Below are positions 34,996 to 44,141 of a stretch of DNA of 64,000 bases, in pieces. This stretch comes from Dysgonomonas gadei ATCC BAA-286 (lineage in GTDB: Bacteria > Bacteroidota > Bacteroidia > Bacteroidales > Dysgonomonadaceae), in assembly GCF_000213555.1 (NCBI RefSeq), contig NZ_GL891991.1, positions 1 to 64,000 on the forward strand. Reading direction: 5' to 3'. A program made the translations under genes and the position numbers. Each line of letters opens with the position of its first letter. Within the stretch, counting starts at the first letter, position 1. The notes beneath the pieces are model-generated. The model did no database searches. It was given only the letters and a program-made list of their open reading frames with translations, and had not been told where the DNA came from.

Positions 34996-35026
34996 CAAAA
35001 GTAATTATTTTTATTAACTACACAAT
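34996..35026 (-). promoter_or_regulatory. Promoter of the uronate operon
   Basis: On the minus strand: ATTG (35026-35023), a 19-bp spacer, TACTTTTG (35003-34996), a full match to TAnnTTTG. It is bracketed by O1 and O2. Confidence 0.65.
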
Positions 35027-35028
35027 GC

Positions 35029-35040
35029 GTGTGCGCACAC
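35029..35040. promoter_or_regulatory. Operator O2 for the LacI-type regulator
   Basis: Palindrome GTGTGCGCACAC just upstream of the -33 element, centred 54 bp from O1, close to five helical turns. Confidence 0.6.
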
Positions 35041-35337
35041 ATATTTTTGAGAAAATATTTTAAAACACTAATATTTAATATATTACAATCTTTACTAAAA
35101 GATGAATATGTTGTAGGGCATATTTTAACGTCCGCATATCTAATAATACAGCAGTATGCTTCTTAATTTTACTTTTTGTTATATTGTGTGCCAAAATATC
35201 GCGTCCCGAAGAGATTTACCTCCCGCAAAAGGGATAAAAGTAAGTATATACACTATCATGGCGATATAAAGCTCAAGAAAAACCTGACCAAATTCAATCA
35301 AATAACACGTAAAAAAGAGTGCTACTTTCTTTATATT

Positions 35338-35404
35338 ACTTTATCTATATGTATAAGCTTTTAGCCGTTAGCTGATAGCTTGTAATTCTTTGAAATATTG
35401 ATGG
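35338..35404 (+). repeat. TTTATCTATAT...TTCTTTGAAATATTG module, copy B
   Basis: ACTTTATCTATATGTATAAG, AGC-type heptamers (AGCTTTT AGCCGTT AGCTGAT), then AATTCTTTGAAATATTGATG. Nearly identical to copy A on the other strand. Confidence 0.75.
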
Positions 35405-35521
35405 CCCCTCCAACCTCCCAAAAAGGAAGCAACAGAGAAAGTAAAAAGCTAATTAGCTCCGTTGACCGTTGTTTCTTAATTTTTCATTCTTAATTATTAA
35501 TTGTTTTCCGTGTTACCTATG

Positions 35522-35914
35522 TTATCTTTTAACTACTTATGGTTAACGAATGTAAAAACGATAAGATAAAAATAGTGAAAAACTGTCAGATGCGTCAGGT
35601 TTTAACGAAATATAGTTAATAAATGCAAATAAGGTAATGAGCTATGAAATTCACTTCAGTATAACCAAGCGCAACATTGTTAACTGATGACTGCAAACTG
35701 TTCACCGAAACAAGTGTTACCTTTGTTACTTTTTAACAAGTAGTAAGTTTTAAGTACTAAGTTGAAAGTTATATGAGATACGAGTAGGCAAGACACGAGA
35801 TACAAGTTGTTAACTGATGACTGTTCGCTGTAAAGCCACTTATGCGATAGCCAAAGCTAACGGCTAATAGCTATCAGCTAAAAGCTGAAATATCTGTTAC
35901 TTTTGTTACTTTTT
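35522..35914 (-). repeat. 390-bp composite intergenic repeat, copy 2 (inverted)
   Basis: The reverse complement matches 11637-12026 end to end with few small differences, including GCGCTTGGTTATACTGAAGT and the same order of heptamer blocks. The two copies face each other across 23.5 kb. Confidence 0.85.
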
Positions 35915-36160
35915 TAGGCCTTGGCATCCACGGGAAAGAATACTATTACCAGATGACAGCTAACTGTTCACTTAAAATGTTACCTTTGTTTAAGTGCTGC
36001 TACAAGTAAAGGAGATGTAAGTTATTTTCTGCTTACTGTGAAAAGTGTTACCTTTTACTATTTTAGGGGAAATATAAGGCACAAAGTTCTTAATTTAAAC
36101 ACCCTTAAAAAAACGATATTATTATAAACTTAATTCATAACCATTAAAGACACACAGAAA

Positions 36161-38023
36161 ATGAAAAAGAAGACCGGATTAATAAGTATCATGCTTGTAT
36201 TGATTACTTTATCTTCGTGCAAAACCGAAGTGAAAGAACCAACGGCTTATGGGGCATTACCTACCGAACAACAGATAAAATGGCAAGAGCTGGAATATTA
36301 TATGTTTATCCACTTGGGACCTAATACCTTTACTGATGTAGAATGGGGAGATGGGAAAGAAGATCCTAAAATATTTAATCCTACCGACCTAAATACAGAC
36401 CAATGGGCTGCTACAGCTAAAGCGGCAGGAATGAAGGCAATCATAATAACAGCCAAACACCATGACGGTTTTTGCTTGTGGCCAAGCGAATACAGTACGC
36501 ATACTGTGCGTGAAAGCAAATGGAAAGACGGAAAAGGAGACATATTAAAGGATTTGGCCGAATCGTGCGAAAAATACGGATTACTTTTAGGTGTTTATCT
36601 TTCTCCATGGGATCAGAACCATCCGGCTTACAATACACCTGAGTACAACCAGATATTTGCAAATACCCTCAACGAAGTACATTCCAATTATGGTGATATA
36701 TTCGAACAATGGTTTGATGGAGCAAATGATGGAACATCCAGACAGGTATATGATTGGGACTTGTTCCACAAGACAGTTTTCGAAAAGCATCCGCATGCCA
36801 TAATATTCAGTGATGTGGGCCCCGGATGCCGCTGGGTAGGAAATGAAAGAGGATATGCCGGTGAAACAAACTGGTCGATGATAAATGCAGAGGGATACAC
36901 TCCCGGAGCAAATGCTCCGGATATAAAAACACTGAACGAAGGATTACCTGATGGTAAAGAATGGATCCCAGCCGAAGTAGATGTATCTATCCGCCCCGGA
37001 TGGTTCTACAGCCCGGCTACAGACGACAAGGTAAAATCTGTATCTCACCTGATGGATATATATTACTCATCGGTAGGAAGAAACGGCAACCTGCTCCTTA
37101 ATGTTCCACCTGACAGAAGAGGGCAAATACATCCAAACGATTCGATTCGCCTCATGGAATTTAAAGAAGCACGGGAGAAGGCTCTTCAAACAAATCTTGC
37201 TAAAGACGTGAAAGCCACAGTAAGTAATACCCGTGGAAATTCAGATAAGTATTCAGCTTCAAACCTGTTCGATGGAGACAAAAGTACATATTGGGCTACT
37301 GATGATGGTATAAAAACAGCCTCGATAGAAGTTGACTTCGGAAAAACAGTTATGTTTAATAGAATATTATTGCAAGAACATATTGTCCTCGGGCAAAGAA
37401 TAGCTGAATTTGACGTAAAATACTGGAACGATAAAGAGCAAATATGGAGTGATTTAGCCAGTGCCACAACAATAGGATATAAAAGAATCTTATGCACACC
37501 TCAGGTTTCGTCTTCAAAGATAAAGATCGGCATTACCAAATCTCTGGCCGAACCATTACTTAATAATCTTGAGGTGTATAACGCTCCTGAAATCGTCTCA
37601 TCTATAACCGAAGGAGAAAGACAAATTAATAGAAAAGATGTAAAATCTGTCATCAAGCCATCGAAGGACAACATTACTACAAAGAAAAAAGACGGGACAA
37701 TTCTTTATACAGAAAAGAAGGAAAAGCCCACTATTATCGAAATGGATAGAGAGAGCTTAATCCGAGGATTTAAGTTTACTCCGGATATATCCGGAGAAAA
37801 AGGTACAATTCAAAGGTATAATTGTTACTATAGTTTTAACGGGATGGAATGGAAAACTGTTATTTCCAACGGTATATTTAATAATATTAAGAACAATCCG
37901 ATGACGCAGGAAGTTTCGTTTCCAACAGCTGTTCGCGCAAAATTTATAAAAATAGAACCTATAGTATTAACTGAAAGTAATGACAATGAATATACTTACT
38001 GTACAATTGATATTATCCTCTAG
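36161..38023 (+). CDS. GH29 alpha-L-fucosidase lipoprotein with F5/8-type C domain
   Basis: 620 aa. Lipoprotein signal with Cys20 (ITLSSC). The GH29 catalytic domain spans about residues 25-345: YYMFIHLGPNTFTDVEWG, ITAKHHDGFCLWPSEYS, nucleophile Asp186 in EQWFDGAND, and NGNLLLNVPPDRRGQI. A discoidin-like carbohydrate-binding domain follows (about 355-470, YSASNLFDGDKSTYWATDDG), then a further beta-rich domain with IQRYNCYYSFNGMEWKTV. It removes terminal fucose from glycans at the cell surface or in the periplasm. It stands alone, with no sulfatase or SusC/D neighbour; whether xyloglucan, mucin or pectin side chains are the target cannot be told. Confidence 0.88.
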   Translation: MKKKTGLISIMLVLITLSSCKTEVKEPTAYGALPTEQQIKWQELEYYMFIHLGPNTFTDVEWGDGKEDPKIFNPTDLNTDQWAATAKAAGMKAIIITAKHHDGFCLWPSEYSTHTVRESKWKDGKGDILKDLAESCEKYGLLLGVYLSPWDQNHPAYNTPEYNQIFANTLNEVHSNYGDIFEQWFDGANDGTSRQVYDWDLFHKTVFEKHPHAIIFSDVGPGCRWVGNERGYAGETNWSMINAEGYTPGANAPDIKTLNEGLPDGKEWIPAEVDVSIRPGWFYSPATDDKVKSVSHLMDIYYSSVGRNGNLLLNVPPDRRGQIHPNDSIRLMEFKEAREKALQTNLAKDVKATVSNTRGNSDKYSASNLFDGDKSTYWATDDGIKTASIEVDFGKTVMFNRILLQEHIVLGQRIAEFDVKYWNDKEQIWSDLASATTIGYKRILCTPQVSSSKIKIGITKSLAEPLLNNLEVYNAPEIVSSITEGERQINRKDVKSVIKPSKDNITTKKKDGTILYTEKKEKPTIIEMDRESLIRGFKFTPDISGEKGTIQRYNCYYSFNGMEWKTVISNGIFNNIKNNPMTQEVSFPTAVRAKFIKIEPIVLTESNDNEYTYCTIDIIL

Positions 38024-38090
38024 TTTGGAGTTAAAAAAAATTCAGAGTGTAATTTTATGCTGTACAGTAGAGCAAATATTATATGTTATA

Positions 38091-38133
38091 GGAAACAATC
38101 CGGCTTATAAGAATCCAAGAGCCGGATTGTTCC
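38091..38133 (+). terminator. Hairpin after the GH29 gene
   Basis: GGAAACAATCCGGCT (from 38091) faces AGCCGGATTGTTCC (to 38133), one bulged base. It has only a weak T-tract, so the terminator call is moderate. Confidence 0.5.
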
Positions 38134-38245
38134 TTCAACAAACAAATAAGCTTAATAAAATGAGAATAACAGATAATAAAAAGCAAGGTAATGCCGAGGA
38201 ATGATTGGTCTAAAAAAGAATATGCTATACAAATTATATATATGC

Positions 38246-38284
38246 ATAAAAAAATAAGCTAATAATCAATGATTACTAGCTTAT
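38246..38284 (-). terminator. Terminator of tRNA-Pro
   Basis: On the minus strand the stem ATAAGCTAGTAATCA faces TGATTATTAGCTTAT, followed by a run of T, directly downstream of the tRNA. Confidence 0.8.
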
Positions 38285-38288
38285 CTTG

Positions 38289-38363
38289 TCGGGATACCAG
38301 GATTCGAACCTGGGACCCCCTGCTCCCAAAGCAGGTGCGCTAACCGGACTGCGCTACATCCCG
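38289..38363 (-). tRNA. tRNA-Pro (anticodon TGG)
   Basis: On the minus strand a full cloverleaf of 75 nt: acceptor CGGGATG/TATCCCG with discriminator A, D-arm with AGTCCGGTTAGC, anticodon arm CCTGC-TTTGGGA-GCAGG with anticodon TGG, and T-arm CCAGGTTCGAATCCTGG. No CCA is encoded. It has its own terminator. Confidence 0.96.
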
Positions 38364-38589
38364 TTTTTTGCGTATAGCGGTGCAAAGGTATGACATTTTT
38401 TTATATTTCAAAACAAATAAAGAAAAAATTACAAAACATATTTTTTGTCACTTTTTAATCCTTTTATAAATAAGCATTTTAACACCATATAAAATAGTAT
38501 AGATAAATTTATTCTGTTAAATAGTATCGGAAATATCAACAGGCGCTTTTTTTGTTTATTTTTGCATCTAAATCTCAAATCTTATAATT

Positions 38590-39303
38590 ATGGTTAAAAA
38601 GGTATTCTTCTCTTTAGGGCTATTAATGCTTTCATTTTCAGCGTACGCGCAAAATCTTCAGTTGCATTTCGATCCGCGCCATGCATTACATGGAAACAAA
38701 ATCTCAGATAAAAACTATTTCACAGCAACATTTGAAATGTTCAAACCGGACAAATGGGGTTCGACATTTATGTTTGTGGATCTGGATTTTAACCAAAGCC
38801 GGGGAAACATTGGTACTATGTATCTCGAAATTGCCCGCGACATTAAATTAGGCAAAAGCCCTGTTATGGCTCACGTCGAGTTTAATGGTGGTGTAGGAAA
38901 GGCCGAGAACTTCGGGTTCTCAATAGCAAATGCATATATGGCCGGTGCATCATACTCCACAATGGTAGGCAAAGCCGTTTTAGGAACATATGTTGTATAT
39001 AAGTACAACGCCTTTGAGAAAGTGAGTAACGACGTACAATGGACCGTTACATGGGGTGTCGACTTGTGCAATAACAAATTCAGAGTTTGCGGGTTTATGG
39101 ATGTCTGGACACAAAACAAGGCTAAAACCCATGCAGATCCCACCAGCGGCAAAGAGATCGTATTTCTGACCGAACCTCAGTTCTGGTATAATGTTAGCCC
39201 TAATCTGGCTTTAGGTAGTGAAATAGAAATCAGCAATAATTTCCTCACTAATAAAGACAAAGCGTACATCAACCCTACAATAGCCGCTAAGTGGAACTTC
39301 TAA
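38590..39303 (+). CDS. DUF5020 / Tsx-like outer-membrane channel, probably for nucleosides or nucleobases
   Basis: 237 aa. Signal peptide to AYAQ (residue 21). A 12-strand-like beta barrel pattern with N-terminal LQLHFDPRHALHGNK, FEMFKPDKWGSTFMFVDLDF, and terminal KWNF with C-terminal Phe. DUF5020 proteins resemble the nucleoside channel Tsx. It lies 13 bp before a purine permease gene, which supports an outer-membrane/inner-membrane uptake pair. A TATTTTTG box at 38557-38564 may be its -7 element. Confidence 0.75.
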   Translation: MVKKVFFSLGLLMLSFSAYAQNLQLHFDPRHALHGNKISDKNYFTATFEMFKPDKWGSTFMFVDLDFNQSRGNIGTMYLEIARDIKLGKSPVMAHVEFNGGVGKAENFGFSIANAYMAGASYSTMVGKAVLGTYVVYKYNAFEKVSNDVQWTVTWGVDLCNNKFRVCGFMDVWTQNKAKTHADPTSGKEIVFLTEPQFWYNVSPNLALGSEIEISNNFLTNKDKAYINPTIAAKWNF

Positions 39304-39316
39304 GATTTGAAAAACA

Positions 39317-40651
39317 ATGAAAAATCTCCTCGAAAAAACATTTAAACTAACAGAGAATAAGACCACCATCCGCAAAGAACTTCTCGCCGGGCTTATTACT
39401 TTTTTAACCATGTCATACATACTGATAGTCAATCCTAGTATATTATCGACTACCGGTATGGATAAAGATGCCCTGTTCACTGCAACAGCTCTGGCTACAA
39501 TCTTCGCTACCCTGATGATGGCTCTCTATGCCAAACTTCCGATAGCGCAAGCTCCGGGAATGGGCTTAAATGCTTTCTTTGCATTCACCATCTGCGGAGT
39601 AATGGGATATTCCTGGCAATTTGCTTTGACTGCTGTATTCATCGAAGGTATCATTTTTATACTCCTAACATTTTTCAATGTACGGGAACTAATAGTAAAG
39701 AGCATACCAAAGGTATTGAAAGACGCTATACCTGTCGGGATCGGACTATTTATCACTCTGATCGGACTAAAAAATGCAGGAATAGTGGTTTCAAGCCCCG
39801 CCACACTGGTAGCACTGGGTGATTTTTCCCAACATAGTGTATGGATCGCCTTCTTAGGCCTGATTGTTACAGCCGTTCTGTTTGTAAGGAACATAAACGG
39901 TTCTATACTTATAGGAATAGTTGTGGCAACTATCTTCGGTATCATTCTGGGCGATGTAACATTACCCGATACCAGCATCATCAGCACACCGCCCTCTATT
40001 GCTCCTATCTTTGCCCAATTCGAATGGGATCATATTCTATCATTCAATATGCTTGTGGTGGTATTCACCCTCCTGTTCGTTAACCTCTTCGACACTGTAG
40101 GTACATTGATCGGTGTTGTTTCCAAAGCAGGGCTGGCCGATGAAGACGGCAACTTCCCTCAAATGAAAAAAGCTCTGTTCTCCGATGCATTAGGAACTAC
40201 AGTAGGCTCTATCTTAGGAACAAGTACCATTACCGCATATGTGGAAAGTGCATCGGGCGTAGCATCGGGCGGACGTACCGGACTAACCTCTGTCAGTACC
40301 GCTATGATGTTTATACTTGCCCTGTTCTTTGCTCCGTTATTCTTAATGGTTCCAGCAGCAGCAACATCTCCTGCACTTATTATCGTCGGGCTGTTTATGA
40401 TCTCATCCGTTGCCAAAATTAACTTTAGCGACATGAGCGAAGGACTACCAGCATTCCTTACCATCGTATTTATGCCTTTCACCTATAGTATTGCAGAAGG
40501 TATCGTATTCGGTATGCTTAGCTTTGCTTTCATCAAAGTTTGTTCAGGTAAACACAAAGACGTATCAACTACTGTGTATGTAATCGCCATATTATTCTTA
40601 CTCAAAATAATTTTGGATGCATCTCATATAATGACCAATGCAGCTGGTTGA
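39317..40651 (+). CDS. NCS2-family purine permease (AzgA/PbuG/GhxP-like)
   Basis: 444 aa, about 12-14 helices, inner membrane. AzgA-branch features: RKELLAGLITFLTMSYILIV, the conserved AQAPGMGLNAFFAF loop, DAIPVGIGLFITLIGLKNAG, VNLFDTVGTLIGV and GTSTITAYVESASGVASGGR. This branch imports adenine, guanine and hypoxanthine with protons. Operon with the DUF5020 channel. The exact base is not readable from sequence. Confidence 0.9.
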   Translation: MKNLLEKTFKLTENKTTIRKELLAGLITFLTMSYILIVNPSILSTTGMDKDALFTATALATIFATLMMALYAKLPIAQAPGMGLNAFFAFTICGVMGYSWQFALTAVFIEGIIFILLTFFNVRELIVKSIPKVLKDAIPVGIGLFITLIGLKNAGIVVSSPATLVALGDFSQHSVWIAFLGLIVTAVLFVRNINGSILIGIVVATIFGIILGDVTLPDTSIISTPPSIAPIFAQFEWDHILSFNMLVVVFTLLFVNLFDTVGTLIGVVSKAGLADEDGNFPQMKKALFSDALGTTVGSILGTSTITAYVESASGVASGGRTGLTSVSTAMMFILALFFAPLFLMVPAAATSPALIIVGLFMISSVAKINFSDMSEGLPAFLTIVFMPFTYSIAEGIVFGMLSFAFIKVCSGKHKDVSTTVYVIAILFLLKIILDASHIMTNAAG

Positions 40652-40677
40652 GCAGGCAAAATAACAAGATAATCTTT

Positions 40678-40716
40678 AGTCCCTCCCTTCTTTAACCGGA
40701 TCGGAGGGACTTCTCT
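40678..40716 (+). terminator. Terminator after the purine permease
   Basis: Stem AGTCCCTCC (40678-40686) with GGAGGGACT (40703-40711), followed by TCTCTTTT. Confidence 0.65.
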
Positions 40717-40773
40717 TTTCTACCGCAACTTGCGACTAAAATGCTTATCTTTGCCCTAAATTATAATCCCGAT

Positions 40774-41466
40774 ATGAAATACAGCGACATACTCCTCGAC
40801 TTAGACGACACATTGATAGACACCATAGAGAATACCCGCCTCACATTAACAGAAATATATGATGACTATGCGTTCAGCCGCTACTTCCCGTCCTTCCATG
40901 ACTTCTATACTATCTATTACGCAAATGTAAGCCATTTGTGGGAACTCTACGGCAGAGGACAGATTACCAAGCAGACACTGCAACGCGAACGCTTTATAGG
41001 CCCTCTGAACAGCATAGAAGAAATCTCCGAAGAGCAGGCCCTGGCTATCAACGACGACTTCATAGCCCGGATAATGAGAAAAGGCGTATTGGTAGAAGGC
41101 GCAAAAGAACTGCTGGACTACCTGCACCCCCGTTACAGGATACATATCCTCTCCAACGGCTTCACCGAAATGCAATACATAAAGATGGAAAGCGCCGGTA
41201 TTTCATCATACTTCGATAAGGTTATCCTGTCCGACAAAGTGGGGGTAAACAAGCCACACCCGGATATATTCACGTATGCCCTGAACGAAATCGAGGTTAA
41301 ACCCGAAAACATCATAATGGTTGGTGACAACCTGTTTACAGACATTGGCGGGGCCTACAACAGCGGACTGGACCAGATATGGTATAACCCCAAGAACAAG
41401 CCTTCCGAAGATTTCGAGCCGACTCATACAGTCGCCAGACTGGAAGAGATCAGGAACATCCTCTAA
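40774..41466 (+). CDS. HAD-superfamily hydrolase, YjjG-type pyrimidine nucleotidase
   Basis: 230 aa from ATG 40774 (MKYSDILLDLDDTLIDT). An in-frame ATG at 40741 overlaps a TATCTTTG promoter box (40747-40754), so the later start is preferred. HAD motif I DLDDTLID, motif II LSNG (FTEMQYIKMESAGI follows), motif III Lys in VGVNKPHPDIF, motif IV MVGDNLFTDIGGA. The YjjG branch dephosphorylates odd pyrimidine nucleoside monophosphates as a clean-up enzyme. Cytoplasmic, monocistronic. Confidence 0.85.
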   Translation: MKYSDILLDLDDTLIDTIENTRLTLTEIYDDYAFSRYFPSFHDFYTIYYANVSHLWELYGRGQITKQTLQRERFIGPLNSIEEISEEQALAINDDFIARIMRKGVLVEGAKELLDYLHPRYRIHILSNGFTEMQYIKMESAGISSYFDKVILSDKVGVNKPHPDIFTYALNEIEVKPENIIMVGDNLFTDIGGAYNSGLDQIWYNPKNKPSEDFEPTHTVARLEEIRNIL

Positions 41467-41528
41467 AAAACAAAAACCGGACGACATACACCATCCGGCT
41501 TCTTACTATATACACTAACTAAAATATA

Positions 41529-42026
41529 TCAGTTCAGATATTTCTTCAAATCTTCCACCCATGCAGTAAGACGTGCATCAGTTTCGTTATATTCGTTATC
41601 TTCATCTAATGCCAGACCGATAAAGCGACCATCAATAACAGCATCAGACTCATCGAATGTATAGCCGTCGGTAGAGACCGAACCTACTATTTCGACTTTC
41701 CCTTTCAGTGCTTTGTAAATGTAATACATTGCTCCGGCAAAGCTTGTGGAGAATGAAGCACTGTCTCCCAGTGAGAATAGAGCAACTTTTTTTCCGGTAA
41801 AATCCATCTTTTCAACCTTAGGCAGAAGAACTTCCCAATCGTCCTGTAAATCGCCTACCCCTGTCGTAGATGCCCCGAAAATCAAAAAGTCATATGGTTT
41901 CAAATCATCAACACTCACACTCTCAGCATTGAAGAGTGCAGCATCGTCGAACAATGCCTGTATTTTTTCTGCTACCGCTTCTGTGGCCCCGGTAGATGAC
42001 CCGTAAACTATTGCAATTTTGCTCAT
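41529..42026 (-). CDS. fldA: Flavodoxin
   Basis: 165 aa, long-chain flavodoxin. FMN phosphate loop YGSSTGATEAVAEKI (residues 8-22), the 50s loop FGASTTGVGDLQDDWEVLL and the 90s loop SLGDSASFSTSFAGAMYYIY, with the long-chain insert afterwards. It carries single electrons for ferredoxin-dependent enzymes, commonly replacing ferredoxin under iron limitation. It lies 34 bp downstream of the MATE exporter gene in the same direction, possibly co-transcribed. Confidence 0.95.
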   Translation of the reverse strand: MSKIAIVYGSSTGATEAVAEKIQALFDDAALFNAESVSVDDLKPYDFLIFGASTTGVGDLQDDWEVLLPKVEKMDFTGKKVALFSLGDSASFSTSFAGAMYYIYKALKGKVEIVGSVSTDGYTFDESDAVIDGRFIGLALDEDNEYNETDARLTAWVEDLKKYLN

Positions 42027-42060
42027 AACAAGTTAAGTAATTTATTAAATTGATTATCAA

Positions 42061-43356
42061 CTATCTGGAATCATTCAAAATAGCAGGAGCCATAAAACTC
42101 TGTACTATCCCTCTCAAAGCCAGATACACAATAAACGCAATCCACAGGATATTGTTCGCACAAATATTTGAAAAAGCAAAATACAATACAAAAAATCCGG
42201 CAACTGCTATCAACATAGAATTACGCATCTGATGAGAAGCAGTCGCCCCCACAAACACCCCGTCCCAAAGAAAAGCAGAGAAGCCCGCAAAGGGAATCAT
42301 ATACACCCAGATATGAAATTGCCTGCTGAATTCTATAATATTCTGCTTATCGGTCAAAATGCCCAATATCTGATCCAGGAAGAGGACATAGATAAGCGTA
42401 AAGAATGAAGCGATAACAATACCCCAGACAAACAGCCTTCTGACAAGAAATTTCAGCTTAATCCTGTCTTTTGCCCCTATAAATCTGCCTGTCAACGCCT
42501 CGGCAGCATAGGCAAACCCATCCATCATATATGAGAACAGAATAAACAACTGCATCAGTAAAGCATTGGCCGCCAGCACATCTTTCCCCGACTTTGCTGA
42601 AGCAGACATAAAGAAGGTAGTAACAGCGACAAGAGCCATCGTACGGATAAAGATATCGCTGTTGACCTTAAAAAACGGGATATAAGATGATAAATCTTTC
42701 AGCACCTTCAGATTGATATATTGTTTCAGCCAGCCATATTTTATATTCCAGAAAAGAAGGAACGAAAGAAAGCCCGTATATTGTGCACATACGGAAGCTA
42801 AAGCCACCCCTTCTATCTTCATCCCAAAACCATAGACAAAGGCAAAACTCAATCCGATATTGACTATATTGACTCCGATAGCTACAATCATCGGCATCTT
42901 GGCATTCTGCATCCCTACATACCAGCCATTAAAAGTGTACATCCCCAGAATAGCCGGAGCAGCCCAGATGTATATATAAAAATAGTCGAGGGCGTATCCT
43001 TTTACCGTAGGCTCTCCATTCAGCAAATAGAAACCCGCATGGGCAATAAAGTATTGCAGCAGAATAATAACAACGCCTGCTCCCATTGCCACAGCGAGTG
43101 AGCGAAGCAAAATATTGGTTTGCTCCTGATGGCTACCAGCCCCATAGGACTGGGCCGTAAATCCGCTTGTACCCATACGCAGAAAGGAGAAACTCCAGTA
43201 GATAAAATTGAAGATCATTGTCGCAAGCGCAATTGCCCCGATATAATCCTCCGAATCGAGATGGCCTACTATATACATATCCACCATACCCAAAAGCGGC
43301 ACAGTAATATTGGATATAATATTCGGAATAGCTAAACGCAGAATACTTTTATTCAT
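42061..43356 (-). CDS. MATE-family efflux transporter (DinF-like)
   Basis: 431 aa, 12 helices in two halves, inner membrane. N-terminus LRLAIPNIISNITVPLLGMVDMYIVGHL, then FLRMGTSGFTAQSYGAG, and the second-half FSYMMDGFAYAAEALTGRFIG, all typical of the DinF branch of MATE transporters. They export cationic compounds using Na+ or H+. The substrate is unknown. Confidence 0.9.
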   Translation of the reverse strand: MNKSILRLAIPNIISNITVPLLGMVDMYIVGHLDSEDYIGAIALATMIFNFIYWSFSFLRMGTSGFTAQSYGAGSHQEQTNILLRSLAVAMGAGVVIILLQYFIAHAGFYLLNGEPTVKGYALDYFYIYIWAAPAILGMYTFNGWYVGMQNAKMPMIVAIGVNIVNIGLSFAFVYGFGMKIEGVALASVCAQYTGFLSFLLFWNIKYGWLKQYINLKVLKDLSSYIPFFKVNSDIFIRTMALVAVTTFFMSASAKSGKDVLAANALLMQLFILFSYMMDGFAYAAEALTGRFIGAKDRIKLKFLVRRLFVWGIVIASFFTLIYVLFLDQILGILTDKQNIIEFSRQFHIWVYMIPFAGFSAFLWDGVFVGATASHQMRNSMLIAVAGFFVLYFAFSNICANNILWIAFIVYLALRGIVQSFMAPAILNDSR

Positions 43357-44141
43357 AATGGTTACAAAAATAGCAGGAATCGGTTAATAATAAAGAATGA
43401 AAAACTGAGAATCAGGCATTCTCTATTTTATCGTCTAATTTCAGCTTTTTAAAAAGTTGACAAACTTGACACTTTTTTCTATTTTTCATTATTCATGCGA
43501 ATCAGTAGTTGAGATTTAATGTTGTATTTTTTCTGCTTCACTTCGTTGCGCTTAAACGTTCATTTTGGCATTGCCCAAAACGAACCAAAAGGCTAGCGCT
43601 GCGTTCCTCGGCGACCCAAAACCGTTTTGACGGCTGAATCAAACAAACGGGCTATCGCCCCGTTTGATTCTACGCCGCCTGCAACGGATTGGGTACCCCG
43701 CCTGCGTCACTAATGCGCAAGGGCTGACGCACGTGGGGCTAAAGCATGAAAAATCTCTGTCTTGTCGCCGCATCGCGATTCCGGCCTCGTCCCGCAGGCG
43801 GGGCACCCAATCCGTAAAGCGGAGGTGTAGGGCAAAATAGGGTAGCTGCTATACACGGCTGATAAGCTAACTAAAAATGATTCCGTATTATTTTGCCCCA
43901 CCGGAGCTGCGGTTTTGGGTCGCCGGAGGATGCAGCCTTGATTTTTTGTTTCGTTTTGCATCAAGGCAAAATGAAAAAACAGAAAGGCTGGTGAAAAAAT
44001 CCAACGTTAAAATCCAACTGCTGATTCGTATAATATGCTGTGTTAATTTTTATGAAATCAAAATACATTTATCTATACTGAAAAAACAGGAAATGAAGAA
44101 ATAATCATTATCTGTTCCACACTCGTAATTATCTAAAAAGT
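43357..44141. other. Divergent intergenic region holding GC-rich inverted-repeat element 1
   Basis: 43357-43558 is AT-rich with a small hairpin (GAGAATCAGGCATTCTC) and AAAAGTTGACAAACTTGACA near 43452, a variant of the CCTGACACATCTGACA unit of the large repeats. 43559-43975 is the inverted-repeat element. 43976-44141 leads to the HTH gene; no clear promoter was found. Confidence 0.6.
43559..43975. repeat. GC-rich 417-bp inverted-repeat element, copy 1
   Basis: About 66-bp imperfect terminal inverted repeats (43559-43624 and 43910-43975, sharing GGCGACCCAAAACCG and CAAAACGAA). Nested inside is a 23-bp inverted repeat with one mismatch (43684-43706 / 43793-43815, core CCCCGCCTGCG) and a hairpin AATCAAAC...GTTTGATT. 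No supported ORF. It is GC-rich against AT-rich flanks. Confidence 0.7.

Larger units (their letters stand above)
35043..36160. other. 1.1-kb divergent intergenic region made of composite repeats
   Basis: Between the LacI gene (minus) and the GH29 gene (plus). 35043-35330 is AT-rich with no supported gene (a 62-codon ORF at 35176-35364 resembles nothing known to me). Then follow the module at 35338-35404, the inverted copy of the 390-bp repeat (35522-35914), and further GTTACCTTT units to about 36055. No clear promoter for the GH29 gene was seen. Confidence 0.7.

Noticed and set aside
34953..35042. Longer N-terminus for the LacI-type regulator (ATG at 35042)
   Set aside because: The extra 30 codons would translate both operators and the promoter; the normal LacI HTH begins right after ATG 34952.
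35176..35364. 62-codon plus-strand ORF right of the LacI promoter
   Set aside because: No signal, family or promoter, and it runs into repeat module copy B.
38289..38363. tRNA-Pro as an integration site for a genomic island
   Set aside because: No partial 3' tRNA duplication or integrase was found on either side in the window.
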